DNA from: Halovenus sp.
Lineage (GTDB): Archaea; Halobacteriota; Halobacteria; Halobacteriales; Haloarculaceae
NCBI GenBank assembly: GCA_003551945.1
Contig: PUNZ01000143.1
Location: 1-33,543 of the forward strand
Length of the DNA stretch: 33,543 nt
Reading direction: 5' to 3'
Part shown: positions 1 to 7,583 of the stretch, piece by piece
How positions within the stretch are numbered: position 1 is the first letter of the stretch
Layout of the letters: every line of letters starts with the position of its first letter
Notes under the pieces: generated by a model
What the model was told of the DNA's origin: nothing
What the model saw: only the letters and a program-made list of their open reading frames with translations
Database searches by the model: none
Position numbers and translations under genes: made by a program

Positions 1-421
1 CGATAATTGCGCCAATCATATCCGCTTCGATGTGTGGCACACAGTAATAATCGTATCTGCCCTCGTGTTCGAACGTATATTCGAATGATTCACGCGTTGA
101 TAGCTTCGTATACTGGTCCGTCGAGTACCAGTCATCAATTGCTTCCTGTTCCGACTCGATTCGGCCTTCAGGGTCCGAGGCCCAGTATTCCGCTTCGTCG
201 GGGTAGGAATCCTGAAATGCAGCGACGTTGTGTGAGTGAGAACTGGTGTTCCCGAACTCGACGGTCGTTCCGGGTTCGACTGTCAACTCTTGTGGACGAT
301 AGCTATCAATTGTCATTTCGACATCGAACGCGCCCGTTGATTCATCCCCAGCACTGAGACAGCCGGCAACTGCAAGACTCGCGCTCGCGCCTGTAACTGC
401 GAGAAACCTCCGGCGATTCAT
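1..421 (-). CDS. Halocyanin-like blue copper lipoprotein (C-terminus outside window)
   Basis: The first 140 residues are present and the C-terminus runs off the left edge. Residues 2-21 form a Tat-type lipoprotein signal: an arginine-rich start (NRRRF), a short hydrophobic stretch and a lipobox ending at Cys21 (VAGC). The mature part is a cupredoxin fold: candidate copper ligands are a His in SSHSHN (62-64), Cys127 and His130 in YYCVPH, and Met135. Such proteins carry electrons at the outer face of the membrane in haloarchaeal respiration. The ATG at 419-421 lies about 21 bases after a TATA-like box at 442-449, fitting a leaderless mRNA. The family is clear; the redox partner is unknown. Confidence 0.85.
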   Translation of the reverse strand, partial: MNRRRFLAVTGASASLAVAGCLSAGDESTGAFDVEMTIDSYRPQELTVEPGTTVEFGNTSSHSHNVAAFQDSYPDEAEYWASDPEGRIESEQEAIDDWYSTDQYTKLSTRESFEYTFEHEGRYDYYCVPHIEADMIGAII

Positions 422-441
422 GAAAGGTGATTAGGCGTGTA

Positions 442-449
442 CTAATAAA
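442..449 (-). promoter_or_regulatory. TATA box of the copper lipoprotein gene
   Basis: On the minus strand the box reads TTTATTAG and ends 21 bases before the ATG at 421, the usual spacing for leaderless haloarchaeal transcripts. Confidence 0.55.
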
Positions 450-462
450 TGGGGCACGATTG

Positions 463-484
463 TTCCCTTCTGATGGGAAGGGAA
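463..484. promoter_or_regulatory. Inverted repeat in a divergent promoter region
   Basis: TTCCCTT (463-469) and AAGGGAA (478-484) form a perfect 7-bp inverted repeat with an 8-base spacer. It lies between the divergent start codons at 421 and 518, upstream of both promoters, where an operator would be expected. No regulator is identified. Confidence 0.35.
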
Positions 485-517
485 ACGCCTTTGGCCTGAT
501 GCGCCGCAGTGTCAAGT

Positions 518-1849
518 ATGACCACCGGGCCGGAATCATTCCACGAACGGCTTGATGCGGTAGCCGATGCCGTCGAGGCCGCCGAAACTGAGGATGACCT
601 TGATAAGATTGATGCAACGCTCTCGGAGATTGGAGATGACCTCGAAGCGGCTACCTTCGAAGGCGAAGACCTTGATGAAGAAGCCGAGGATGAAGATGAT
701 GACGAAGACGACCCTCGAGAAGAACTCGAAGACCGAATCTCTGACTTGCAAGACGACGCAGACGACCAACGTGGACCCTACGCGTCGGATGTTGCAGACG
801 ACCTTTCCGGTGCGAGCGGAACGGTCGAATCCAGCGAATGGACCGAAACTGGACTGATTTCCGTGATTGAGGCTGTCGAGGCAACCTTCGAAACTCTCAG
901 TGAGGACGTTTCTCCGGATGCGCTGTCCGATGATACTGAAGACGATGTGTTTGTGCTGTCAGTGACTGCTGAAGATGCCGGAGCGGACGGTGAAGCCGAC
1001 GATGAGACTATCGCGACCGTGAGTGAAGCACTTTTGATGGCAAGCGATGCACTTGAGTCGTCATCGCTTGACCCTGACGATGATGCCGAGACGATTGCGA
1101 CGCTTTTAGAGGCGACAGAGACACTCGATAGCGAGCTTGATGATGCGCAGGTGTTCGGTGACCTCGAAGTCAGAGAGCAACTCAGACGACTCGGCTTTTA
1201 TGATATTCTGACGGCGGACAAGCGCAAAGATTTCCCGCCGGAATGGAGCGCAATCAAGCAGTATGAACTCCGTGGCGAGGTTGAGCCGATGTTGCTCGCG
1301 ATGGAGATGTTTGACTCCGACCACTTTGAAGAAAACGTCCTCAAAGCGCTCGAACACATCGCACCGGAAGAGGCATTTGATGACGTACACGCCCTCGCCC
1401 AACGACGGAATCTGCTCCCCGTTCGTATTCTTGGACGAATCGGGGACGACCGTGCCTGCGACACACTACACAATTTCCTTGGGGGTGGCGATGTCGAACT
1501 TGAACAGACCTCTCTCCAAGCGCTTGGTGCAATCGGCAGCGAAGAGTCAACGGAACCTGTTGCAGAGCGACTGGTTGCCGACAATCCCGAAGTGCGTTCC
1601 AGTGCTGCACGTGCGCTCGGACGAATCGGCGATACTAGAGCGATTGACCCGCTTGTCGAGGTGCTCGAAGATGACGACGCTGAAACAGTTCGAGCAAGCG
1701 CCGCATGGGCGCTTAGACAGATTGGGACGCGAGCTGCGCTTTCGTCCGTTGCCTTCTTTACTGGCGACCGGTCCTATCTCGTGCAAGCAGAAGCACAAGA
1801 AGCCGCGGAGGCGCTCGGCGAGAAAACCGGTCCAGAGATGACTGCGTAA
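518..1849 (+). CDS. Acidic HEAT-repeat protein
   Basis: 443 residues from the ATG at 518; a GTG three codons upstream is possible but less likely. The first 200 residues are extremely acidic, with an almost unbroken Asp/Glu run near 50-67, and are probably helical or coiled. Residues 300-435 carry four PBS-lyase-type HEAT units: ILGRIGDDRA (304), ALGAIGSEES (335), ALGRIGDTRA (366) and ALRQIGTRAA (398). Such repeats form an alpha-solenoid for protein binding; some bacterial relatives are phycobilin lyases, but no pigment role is implied here. Gene rfcC follows 79 bases later on the same strand. The specific function is unknown; a scaffolding role is inference. Confidence 0.8.
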   Translation: MTTGPESFHERLDAVADAVEAAETEDDLDKIDATLSEIGDDLEAATFEGEDLDEEAEDEDDDEDDPREELEDRISDLQDDADDQRGPYASDVADDLSGASGTVESSEWTETGLISVIEAVEATFETLSEDVSPDALSDDTEDDVFVLSVTAEDAGADGEADDETIATVSEALLMASDALESSSLDPDDDAETIATLLEATETLDSELDDAQVFGDLEVREQLRRLGFYDILTADKRKDFPPEWSAIKQYELRGEVEPMLLAMEMFDSDHFEENVLKALEHIAPEEAFDDVHALAQRRNLLPVRILGRIGDDRACDTLHNFLGGGDVELEQTSLQALGAIGSEESTEPVAERLVADNPEVRSSAARALGRIGDTRAIDPLVEVLEDDDAETVRASAAWALRQIGTRAALSSVAFFTGDRSYLVQAEAQEAAEALGEKTGPEMTA

Positions 1850-1928
1850 ACTCCCCCTCTTTTCGGCTGTGGGTTTGTCCGCTACGCAACCCAAACGTTT
1901 CTATTTCGGCCCCAGCTATACCATCCTG

Positions 1929-2951
1929 ATGGACGCTCCGCTGTGGACTGAGACGCACGCACCGTCGCTTGACGAACTTCCCCAGCCTGCGGTGCGTGAT
2001 GCCCTCGGTCGTGCGCTTTCCGAACCGATGAACCTCGTCGTTCATGGCCCGAAAGGCAGCGGGAAAACTGCGGCTGTTCGGGCATTGTCTACAGAGGCTC
2101 ACGAGAATCCCGACGCCGACAGAATTGAGATTAACGTCGCTGACTTCTTTGATAACACAAAAAAAGAAATCGCAAACGACCCCCGCTTTTCCCCGTTTAT
2201 CGATGCGAAGCGACGGCGTGAATCCTCGAAAGCCGACCTTATCAACCACGTTCTGAAAGAGTCAGCAAGCTATGCTCCTGTTTCCGGGTCGTACAAAACA
2301 GTTGTTCTCGATAACGCTGAAGGGATGCGTGAGGACTTTCAACAGGCGCTCCGCCGTGTGATGGAACAGTATTACGAAACGACACAGTTTGTTATCGTGA
2401 CGCGGCAACCATCCGCGCTCATCTCGCCGATCCGCTCTCGGTGTTTCCCTGTTCCAGTCCGTGCACCGACGCAGGACGAACTCGTGTCGGTCCTTGAGGC
2501 GATTGTCACACGCGAGGAGGTCGACTACGAGGATGATGGGCTTGAATACATTGCCGGTGCTGCGGGTGGTGATTTGCGTGAGGCAATTCTCGGTACGCAG
2601 ACCACTGCCGAACAGGCGGGGGAAATCACCATGAACGCCGCGTATGAAACGCTGTCAACGGTGGGCACGGACGAACGGATTCAGGAGATGATTACGGATG
2701 CAGAGGCCGGAAACTTCACTGATGCTCGGTCAACGCTCGATGAGTTACTGGTCGAGGAGGGCTACAGCGGCGACGAAATTCTCGAATCTATCCTCGATGT
2801 TTCACGGTCCCGATACAGCGGGAGTGAACTCGCATCGGTGCATCGACTCGCTGGCGATGTCGATATGAACTTACATGAAGGGACAAGCGACCGAATTCAC
2901 CTCTCCTCGTTGTTGGCACAACTTGGCGATGGTATCGAACAGCCGTTGTGA
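1929..2951 (+). CDS. rfcC: Replication factor C small-subunit paralogue (RfcC, AAA+ clamp loader)
   Basis: 340 residues; the ATG at 1929 is preferred because an upstream GTG would only add an unrelated leader through the promoter. Walker A is GPKGSGKT (40-47), the SRC arginine-finger box is SRC (170-172), and a sensor-2-like GDLREAI lies at 214-220. Walker B reads VVLDNAE (125-131) rather than the usual DEAD-type sequence, so the second acidic position is Asn. RFC loads the PCNA sliding clamp onto primed DNA; haloarchaea have three RFC genes, and this divergent paralogue matches the rfcC class. A T6 run follows the stop. The AAA+/RFC assignment is firm; assignment to the C paralogue is likely. 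Confidence 0.82.
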   Translation: MDAPLWTETHAPSLDELPQPAVRDALGRALSEPMNLVVHGPKGSGKTAAVRALSTEAHENPDADRIEINVADFFDNTKKEIANDPRFSPFIDAKRRRESSKADLINHVLKESASYAPVSGSYKTVVLDNAEGMREDFQQALRRVMEQYYETTQFVIVTRQPSALISPIRSRCFPVPVRAPTQDELVSVLEAIVTREEVDYEDDGLEYIAGAAGGDLREAILGTQTTAEQAGEITMNAAYETLSTVGTDERIQEMITDAEAGNFTDARSTLDELLVEEGYSGDEILESILDVSRSRYSGSELASVHRLAGDVDMNLHEGTSDRIHLSSLLAQLGDGIEQPL

Positions 2952-2956
2952 TACGC

Positions 2957-2962
2957 TTTTTT
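2957..2962 (+). terminator. T-tract terminator after rfcC
   Basis: A run of six T begins six bases after the rfcC stop. Oligo-T tracts without a stem are the usual archaeal intrinsic termination signal. Confidence 0.5.
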
Positions 2963-3016
2963 ACCCATATACGTGCGGTCATAAAAGTGAGCGAGGACGA
3001 CCCTGTTGTTGAATAC

Positions 3017-3024
3017 TTTATTAT
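3017..3024 (+). promoter_or_regulatory. TATA box of the 58-residue membrane protein gene
   Basis: TTTATTAT is centred 26 bases before the ATG at 3046. This supports a leaderless transcript and the reality of this short gene. Confidence 0.6.
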
Positions 3025-3045
3025 CTGGGTCTCCTATGACTAGCC

Positions 3046-3222
3046 ATGACTGATACGGAACAGACGATGGTCGAACAACTCAAAACCATCTATACCGACC
3101 CAATTTTGCTCATGACGATGCTATTTGGGTTTATTATCATGGTCATTGCGGGGACCCTCTTCGGGATGTTCTTTATTCTCGTCTTTAGCACGTTTTATAT
3201 CATGTGGCACGACAAATTCTGA
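3046..3222 (+). CDS. Small membrane protein, 58 residues
   Basis: This reading frame starts at ATG 3046 and stops with TGA at 3220-3222. The protein has a soluble N-terminus of about 18 residues (MTDTEQTMVEQLKTIYTD), then a hydrophobic stretch at about 19-53 that can form one long or two short membrane helices, ending in WHDKF. It has its own TATA box at leaderless spacing and an acidic N-terminus as expected for a halophile, so it is probably real. It converges with the cetZ gene, 42 bases between the stops. No family is recognised. Confidence 0.7.
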   Translation: MTDTEQTMVEQLKTIYTDPILLMTMLFGFIIMVIAGTLFGMFFILVFSTFYIMWHDKF

Positions 3223-3264
3223 GGCCACGACAGGCACTTTCCACTGCTCCGGTTGCGTTGTGAG

Positions 3265-4365
3265 TTAGGACTGGTCACGAATCGCTGTGAGTGCACTCTC
3301 TTTGAGTTCTTCAATCCGTGGAACCGTGGTCACGTTCGAAAAGAGTACAGCAACACGCAAGTCATCAGCCGTTGGACGGGGTTCATCACCCGCAAGGACG
3401 ACGACTGTCTCAGTTTCCTGTTCGAGCCACTGGCGAGCTTTTTCAAACCCTTTTCTGGAACAGAGATGTGGTGGTCCCGAGAGGACGACAAGTGCTCGTT
3501 CGGTACTGGTGCGATCACAGGGGAGTGTCAACTCGGAGTTTGCAGCAGCCTTCACAAGTTGTGTGATTCGTATCGCATCCGTTGTCTCCTCTTCTCCGTT
3601 GTAAAAGAGTGCACGAAGCCGTTGAAAGAGCGTTGTCGGATTGTGAACTGCTATCTCAGCATAGCCAAGCGTTGAGACACCGCCAGTCTCCATAATCCGC
3701 ATGACATCGCTCGTATCCAGTCGATTCTCAGCAATGTCTGCTGACTGTCGTTCGCCAGCGGCAAAGACTGCCAACAGCCGGTGAGCAAGAAGCTCATTGA
3801 GTTCTTCGTATTGCTCTGCCAATGAACGCTCCTCGTCGTACCAACTTTCGTTATCAAAGAGGAGTGTGTTATCACCGTGCGTGACGAATGATTGGAGCGA
3901 ACGGGCGGCGTTAACTGTTATTGTCGCATCTTCAGCCGTTGTTGGAAGCACACCCAGTACGTAGATAGGCAGTTCGGAAACTGCAGTAAGTGCCTCGACG
4001 ATAACCGGTCCGACGCCACCGCCGGTTCCACCACCAAAGCCTGCAGCGACGAACACAGCATCCATCTCATGGAGGTCAAGTTTATCGAATTCGCGGTGGA
4101 GTTCATCACGGTCTTCTTGTGCAACGGCCGCTGCCTGGTCGATATCTCCGTCAGCACCCGTGCTTCCAAGCGCTTCGTGGGTATCCCCAACGAGGACGTG
4201 TCTATCGAGTGGGACGGCATCGAGCGTCTCGAAGATGGATTTATCCGTATCGTACGCCAGCACATTTCCGCCGGAAAACGACCTGTCAGAGTTCTGTTCG
4301 ACCTGCATGATGCGGTCGACCAACCGACAGCCGGCCCCCCCAACGCCCACAAGTGCAAATTTCAT
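3265..4365 (-). CDS. cetZ: CetZ-family tubulin-like GTPase, downstream paralogue
   Basis: 366 residues. The nucleotide-binding T1 loop is GVGGAG (7-12), the tubulin/FtsZ signature (T4) is FGGGTGGG (110-117), and the T7 region is ENRLDTSD (213-220). The spacing and C-terminal domain fit CetZ, the archaeal tubulin relatives that act in haloarchaeal cell shape and motility, rather than FtsZ. The ATG at 4365 is three bases after the stop of the upstream paralogue, so the two are almost certainly cotranscribed. The C-terminus is short: it ends in IRDQS and lacks the charged tail of its neighbour. CetZ membership is likely; which numbered CetZ group it belongs to cannot be read from this. Confidence 0.85.
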   Translation of the reverse strand: MKFALVGVGGAGCRLVDRIMQVEQNSDRSFSGGNVLAYDTDKSIFETLDAVPLDRHVLVGDTHEALGSTGADGDIDQAAAVAQEDRDELHREFDKLDLHEMDAVFVAAGFGGGTGGGVGPVIVEALTAVSELPIYVLGVLPTTAEDATITVNAARSLQSFVTHGDNTLLFDNESWYDEERSLAEQYEELNELLAHRLLAVFAAGERQSADIAENRLDTSDVMRIMETGGVSTLGYAEIAVHNPTTLFQRLRALFYNGEEETTDAIRITQLVKAAANSELTLPCDRTSTERALVVLSGPPHLCSRKGFEKARQWLEQETETVVVLAGDEPRPTADDLRVAVLFSNVTTVPRIEELKESALTAIRDQS

Positions 4366-4368
4366 GGC

Positions 4369-5541
4369 CTAGATGACCGGGTCAAGTTCGTTATCTTCGT
4401 CAGTTATGAGGTCTTCAATCTCTTGCTCCCGGACGGCATCTTGTGCTTTGATTTTCTCCTGGGCGTCAACAGCCTGACTCTGGAGTTCTTTGATTCGAGG
4501 AGTCTCAGTGACGTTCGACAGGAGCACTACCGCAGACAGCTCAGCGGCATTGTCTCGTGGGTCGTCACCCGCAAGCACCTCAACGGTGTCTGCTTCTTGT
4601 TCGAGCCACTGTCGCGCACTTTCAAGCCCTTTTCTCGCGAACGTCTCAGGAGGACCGGAGAGCACAATGAGCGCGCGGTCTGCACTTGAGACTTCACATG
4701 GAATTGTCAATCGCGAGTTCACAGCGCGACGAACCAATCCCTTGATTTTTGCGGCATCAGTTGCCCCATCATCGAAATCTTGTCCATCGCCACGGAACTT
4801 TCCAATCAGTCCTGCTTCCTCGTCGACTTTACTCGATGCATAGCCGATAGAAGAGACACCGCCGGTATCAAGCGTTCGCATGATGTCGCTTGAGTCCATT
4901 GCATTCTCGGCGACCTCCGTGTTATCTTGCTCACCAGCAGCAAGTAAGGTGACAATGCGTGTGGCAAGTTCCCGGTTCATATCCTCATATCCTTCTTCGA
5001 TGGTCTGGTCACGCATTCGCCAAGCATCGTTGTCGAAGGCAATGAAGTTGTCAACGTTCGTCACGAACGACTGGAGCGAACGGGCGGCATTGAGTGCTGG
5101 GCGACCACCTTCGTACTTGCCGGGGAGGACACCGAGCCCATAAACCGGTTCGTCATACATCTTCTGGAGTTCGTCGATAACCACTGGTCCGGCACCGCTC
5201 CCTGTTCCTCCGCCGAGACCGGCAGAGACCAAAATTGCATCAACATCGTGAATTTCAACGTCGTCAAATGCACGGCGAATCTCTTCGATATCCGTTTTTG
5301 CAACGTCTGCTCCGATCTCGACGTCACCACCGACGCCGTGGCCTTTGGCTTTCTGGTGGGTATCTCCAATCAAGACACGTCGGTCTTCCGGGACAAAATC
5401 GGGCTTTGCCAGGTCAGTTCGTGCCGTATTGATTGCGAGGGCGTGACGGCAGAGATTCCGGTCAGTGTTGTATTCGAACTCGAGCATCCGGTCGAGAATT
5501 TTGGTACCGGCGTTACCGATACCGATAGTCGCGAGTTTCAT
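4369..5541 (-). CDS. cetZ: CetZ-family tubulin-like GTPase, upstream paralogue
   Basis: 390 residues from the ATG at 5541; an upstream in-frame GTG at 5580 would add 13 poorly conserved residues. T1 is GIGNAG (7-12), the signature is LGGGTGSG (109-116), and the T7 region is ENAMDSSD (212-219). It shares blocks such as NAARSLQSFVT, SGPP and LSNVT-like segments with the downstream paralogue, so the pair arose by tandem duplication. It differs by an insertion near 246-263 (GDGQDFDDG) and by a charged helical tail (about 355-390) ending LDPVI. A role in cell shape or a filament partner of its neighbour is inferred from the family. Confidence 0.87.
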   Translation of the reverse strand: MKLATIGIGNAGTKILDRMLEFEYNTDRNLCRHALAINTARTDLAKPDFVPEDRRVLIGDTHQKAKGHGVGGDVEIGADVAKTDIEEIRRAFDDVEIHDVDAILVSAGLGGGTGSGAGPVVIDELQKMYDEPVYGLGVLPGKYEGGRPALNAARSLQSFVTNVDNFIAFDNDAWRMRDQTIEEGYEDMNRELATRIVTLLAAGEQDNTEVAENAMDSSDIMRTLDTGGVSSIGYASSKVDEEAGLIGKFRGDGQDFDDGATDAAKIKGLVRRAVNSRLTIPCEVSSADRALIVLSGPPETFARKGLESARQWLEQEADTVEVLAGDDPRDNAAELSAVVLLSNVTETPRIKELQSQAVDAQEKIKAQDAVREQEIEDLITDEDNELDPVI

Positions 5542-5711
5542 GGCTGGAAGTATGTGTTCTACCCCTCGTTCGCAGACCAACGGTGAGTGTGTTTCGACTC
5601 TTGGTCCCGTTCGAAGGGCGCGTTGTCGGAGGCTTGCGTCCCATCTATTTCAATGTGTGGCTGACAATGTTTGGCTGTTTGATATGAATCGCTCCTGTAG
5701 TATCCCCTGAG

Positions 5712-5719
5712 ATTTATCA
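5712..5719 (+). promoter_or_regulatory. TATA box of ridA
   Basis: ATTTATCA lies about 28 bases before the ATG at 5744, fitting a leaderless mRNA. The promoter shares a 202-bp gap with the divergent cetZ promoter. Confidence 0.55.
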
Positions 5720-5743
5720 CTGTCCCCGTCACCACTGGTAGGT

Positions 5744-6124
5744 ATGCGACGCGTCCTTCACACTGACGATGCACCGGAGGCAGTCGGTGCCTACAGCCAA
5801 GGTATCGAAACGGATGGGCTCATCTTTACTGCGGGGCAGATTCCGCTGACGCCCGAGGGTGACCTGCTTTCTGATGCCGCAATCGATGTTCAGACACAAC
5901 AGGCACTGGAGAACCTCTCTGCCGTCCTTGAATCTGCCGGTGCGAGCCTGAACGATATCGTCAAGGTGACTGTTTTCTTGACGGATATCGATGATTTCGA
6001 AAAGATGAACAACGTCTACGAAACGTTTTTCGACGACGAACCGCCAGCACGCAGCGCAGTGGGGGTGGCGGAACTCCCCAAAGGAGCGGATATCGAAATT
6101 GAGGCGATAGCTACGACTGAATGA
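5744..6124 (+). CDS. ridA: RidA-family enamine/imine deaminase
   Basis: 126 residues, the normal length of the YjgF/YER057c/UK114 family. The N-terminal motif PEAVGAYSQGI (11-21), the segment LIFTAGQIPLTPEG and the C-terminal PARSAVGVAELPKGADIEIE are all family signatures; the Arg in PARS matches the carboxylate-binding arginine of active RidA. RidA hydrolyses reactive enamines and imines made by PLP enzymes, releasing a 2-oxo acid and ammonia. Its stop overlaps the start of the next gene (ATGA at 6121-6124). Three PLP enzyme genes occur in this window but none is adjacent. Confidence 0.92.
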   Translation: MRRVLHTDDAPEAVGAYSQGIETDGLIFTAGQIPLTPEGDLLSDAAIDVQTQQALENLSAVLESAGASLNDIVKVTVFLTDIDDFEKMNNVYETFFDDEPPARSAVGVAELPKGADIEIEAIATTE

Positions 6125-6330
6125 ACCGTGAGTACAAATCGAGTCTGCTCTGGGGGCTGATAGGCGGGCTTTCGTTTCTCGTCCTCATCCAAGCCTATCA
6201 TATCGTTACCGGTGAGTTTATCGGCATCCCCTTGATGGCGGGAGTTGCACTCCTTGTCTTTGGGCTCAGTGCGGTCTCTGCACAACTGCTTCGTCCCACG
6301 ATTCGCCGGCGCGCGAACGAAAGGACTTAA
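6121..6330 (+). CDS. Small two-helix membrane protein
   Basis: 69 residues. Two hydrophobic segments at about 8-29 and 36-57 are joined by a short loop (TGEFIG), with an Arg-rich end (RPTIRRRANERT) that should stay in the cytoplasm. The four-base overlap with ridA implies translational coupling. The stop lies 28 bases before the tRNA-Ser gene. No family is recognised and no link to RidA chemistry can be inferred beyond cotranscription. Confidence 0.75.
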   Translation: MNREYKSSLLWGLIGGLSFLVLIQAYHIVTGEFIGIPLMAGVALLVFGLSAVSAQLLRPTIRRRANERT

Positions 6331-6357
6331 TTGGCCCGTCCCGCTACCTGCATACGA

Positions 6358-6439
6358 GCCAGGATGGCCGAACGGTAAGGCGCACGCCTGGAAAGCGTGT
6401 TCCCTTCCGGGATTCTGGGTTCAAATCCCAGTCCTGGCG
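6358..6439 (+). tRNA. tRNA-Ser (anticodon GGA)
   Basis: A complete class II cloverleaf. The acceptor stem GCCAGGA (6358-6364) pairs with TCCTGGC (6432-6438), with discriminator G6439. The anticodon stem CACGC/GCGTG (6383-6387, 6395-6399) encloses the loop CTGGAAA with anticodon GGA at 6390-6392. A long variable arm has the stem TCCC/GGGA, and the T arm is CTGGG-TTCAAAT-CCCAG. There is no intron, and CCA is not encoded, as is usual in haloarchaea. The gene sits directly after the ridA operon on the same strand. Confidence 0.97.
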
Positions 6440-6500
6440 CTTCTTGTGAGTCCCTCACCTGTGAAGAGTTTCATTGTCTCTCTGAGCGCCCGCCACCTAT

Positions 6501-6508
6501 TTTATTTA
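6501..6508 (+). promoter_or_regulatory. TATA box of the SHOCT protein gene
   Basis: TTTATTTA is centred about 27 bases before the ATG at 6531, so the transcript is probably leaderless. Confidence 0.6.
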
Positions 6509-6530
6509 TGTCGCTGAACGAACGCAGTAT

Positions 6531-6929
6531 ATGAGCGAGCGAAAAAAAGAATTTGTTGCCGAGGAGTTGTGGCTTCTAATTGCTGTGTTAACCGTCGGGA
6601 TTACTGCGCTCGCTGGAGCGATTGGTCTGCCAGATGTTATCCCTGGCGTCCTTGCCATTCTTGGCTTCGTTATTCTGACCCCGCTGTTTCTCTTTTGGGG
6701 CGAAGAGATTGCTGAGCTCTGGCTAGGGGAATCGGAAGCGAGTCAGGAGACCACAGCCCCTGATGCGCTCTCGGAGCTTAAGCGTCGGTATGCACAGGGG
6801 GAAATTGATGACGAGGAGTCTGAAAGGCGTCTCGACCGGTTGCTAGAACTCGATGACGACCTTGATCGCGGGCGGTATCGGGTTCTGGATGAAGAGCAAA
6901 CGCTTGAAAAGGAATCGGAGTACAGATAG
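6531..6929 (+). CDS. Membrane protein with C-terminal SHOCT domain
   Basis: 132 residues. Two membrane helices at about 12-31 and 37-57 are followed by a linker and, at about 78-109, a SHOCT-type segment (ALSELKRRYAQGEIDDEE, then ERRLDRLLELD). SHOCT segments are short helical pairs often found at the ends of membrane proteins and thought to mediate oligomerisation. The tail is highly charged. Proteins of this layout are common in haloarchaea and have no assigned function. Confidence 0.82.
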   Translation: MSERKKEFVAEELWLLIAVLTVGITALAGAIGLPDVIPGVLAILGFVILTPLFLFWGEEIAELWLGESEASQETTAPDALSELKRRYAQGEIDDEESERRLDRLLELDDDLDRGRYRVLDEEQTLEKESEYR

Positions 6930-6980
6930 ACCACCACTCAAAGCGGGACATTCATTTTCTCGGCCGGTGAGCGTGTGTAT

Positions 6981-7460
6981 ATGGAGATAAAATCGCGACA
7001 TCATCTTCGGTCGGATGCCATCGGGGAGATTGAGGAGGCCCTAGCGACCAACCTTGCCGTTGAACTTGACGCTGACTCGTTCGAAAAAGTGGAGCTGACG
7101 AACGACGACTGGGATGTTGTCCTTGTCGATGGAAAGCCGCTTGTTCTGTATCTCGATGATGAACCGTTTTTGACCGTTCGCGGTGCAAACGCATACCCGC
7201 CTGAAGACCACGTTGTTACCGTTGATGCAGGCGCTATTCAGTTCGTTTCAAATGGTGCTGATGTGATGCGTCCGGGTATCGTTGAGGCAGATGAAACCAT
7301 TGCTGCTGATGACCTAGTGGTCATTCAAGAGGAGACACATGGTAAGTTTCTTGCAGTCGGTCGCGCGCTCGCATCCGGTGAGGACATGGTAGGGGACGAG
7401 GGACGGGTTATTGAATCGCTCCATCATGTTGGGGATGACCTCTACGAACTGCAGGCGTGA
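6981..7460 (+). CDS. PUA-domain RNA-binding protein (MCT-1/Tma20-like)
   Basis: 159 residues from the ATG at 6981; a GTG two codons earlier is possible. The N-terminal half (1-75) resembles the pre-PUA domain of archaeal stand-alone PUA proteins. Residues 79-157 form a PUA domain: VTVDAGAIQFVSNGADVMRPGI, with the glycines of GADVM and the strand LVVIQEETHGKFLAVGRA. Eukaryotic relatives (MCT-1, Tma20) bind the ribosome and act in translation; the archaeal role is less defined. The neighbours are unrelated single genes. Confidence 0.85.
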   Translation: MEIKSRHHLRSDAIGEIEEALATNLAVELDADSFEKVELTNDDWDVVLVDGKPLVLYLDDEPFLTVRGANAYPPEDHVVTVDAGAIQFVSNGADVMRPGIVEADETIAADDLVVIQEETHGKFLAVGRALASGEDMVGDEGRVIESLHHVGDDLYELQA

Positions 7461-7552
7461 CCCTCACGCTCATTCCCACGTACCCATTATCCGATTCCAT
7501 TCGTTACCATTGAGTGGGCAAGACATCTCTGTTATGCGACGGATTCGGAAAC

Positions 7553-7560
7553 TCTTAAGA
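7553..7560 (+). promoter_or_regulatory. TATA-like box of the histone gene
   Basis: TCTTAAGA lies about 27 bases before the ATG at 7584. It would drive the histone-deacetylase pair as a leaderless mRNA. Confidence 0.5.
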
Positions 7561-7583
7561 TTCCCACCGCCCCGTACTGTCGT

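Noticed and set aside
3892..4689. 265-codon plus-strand frame spanning the cetZ junction
   Set aside because: Opposite-strand shadow of two clear tubulin-like genes. The translated sequence is rich in Cys and Arg, without halophile character.
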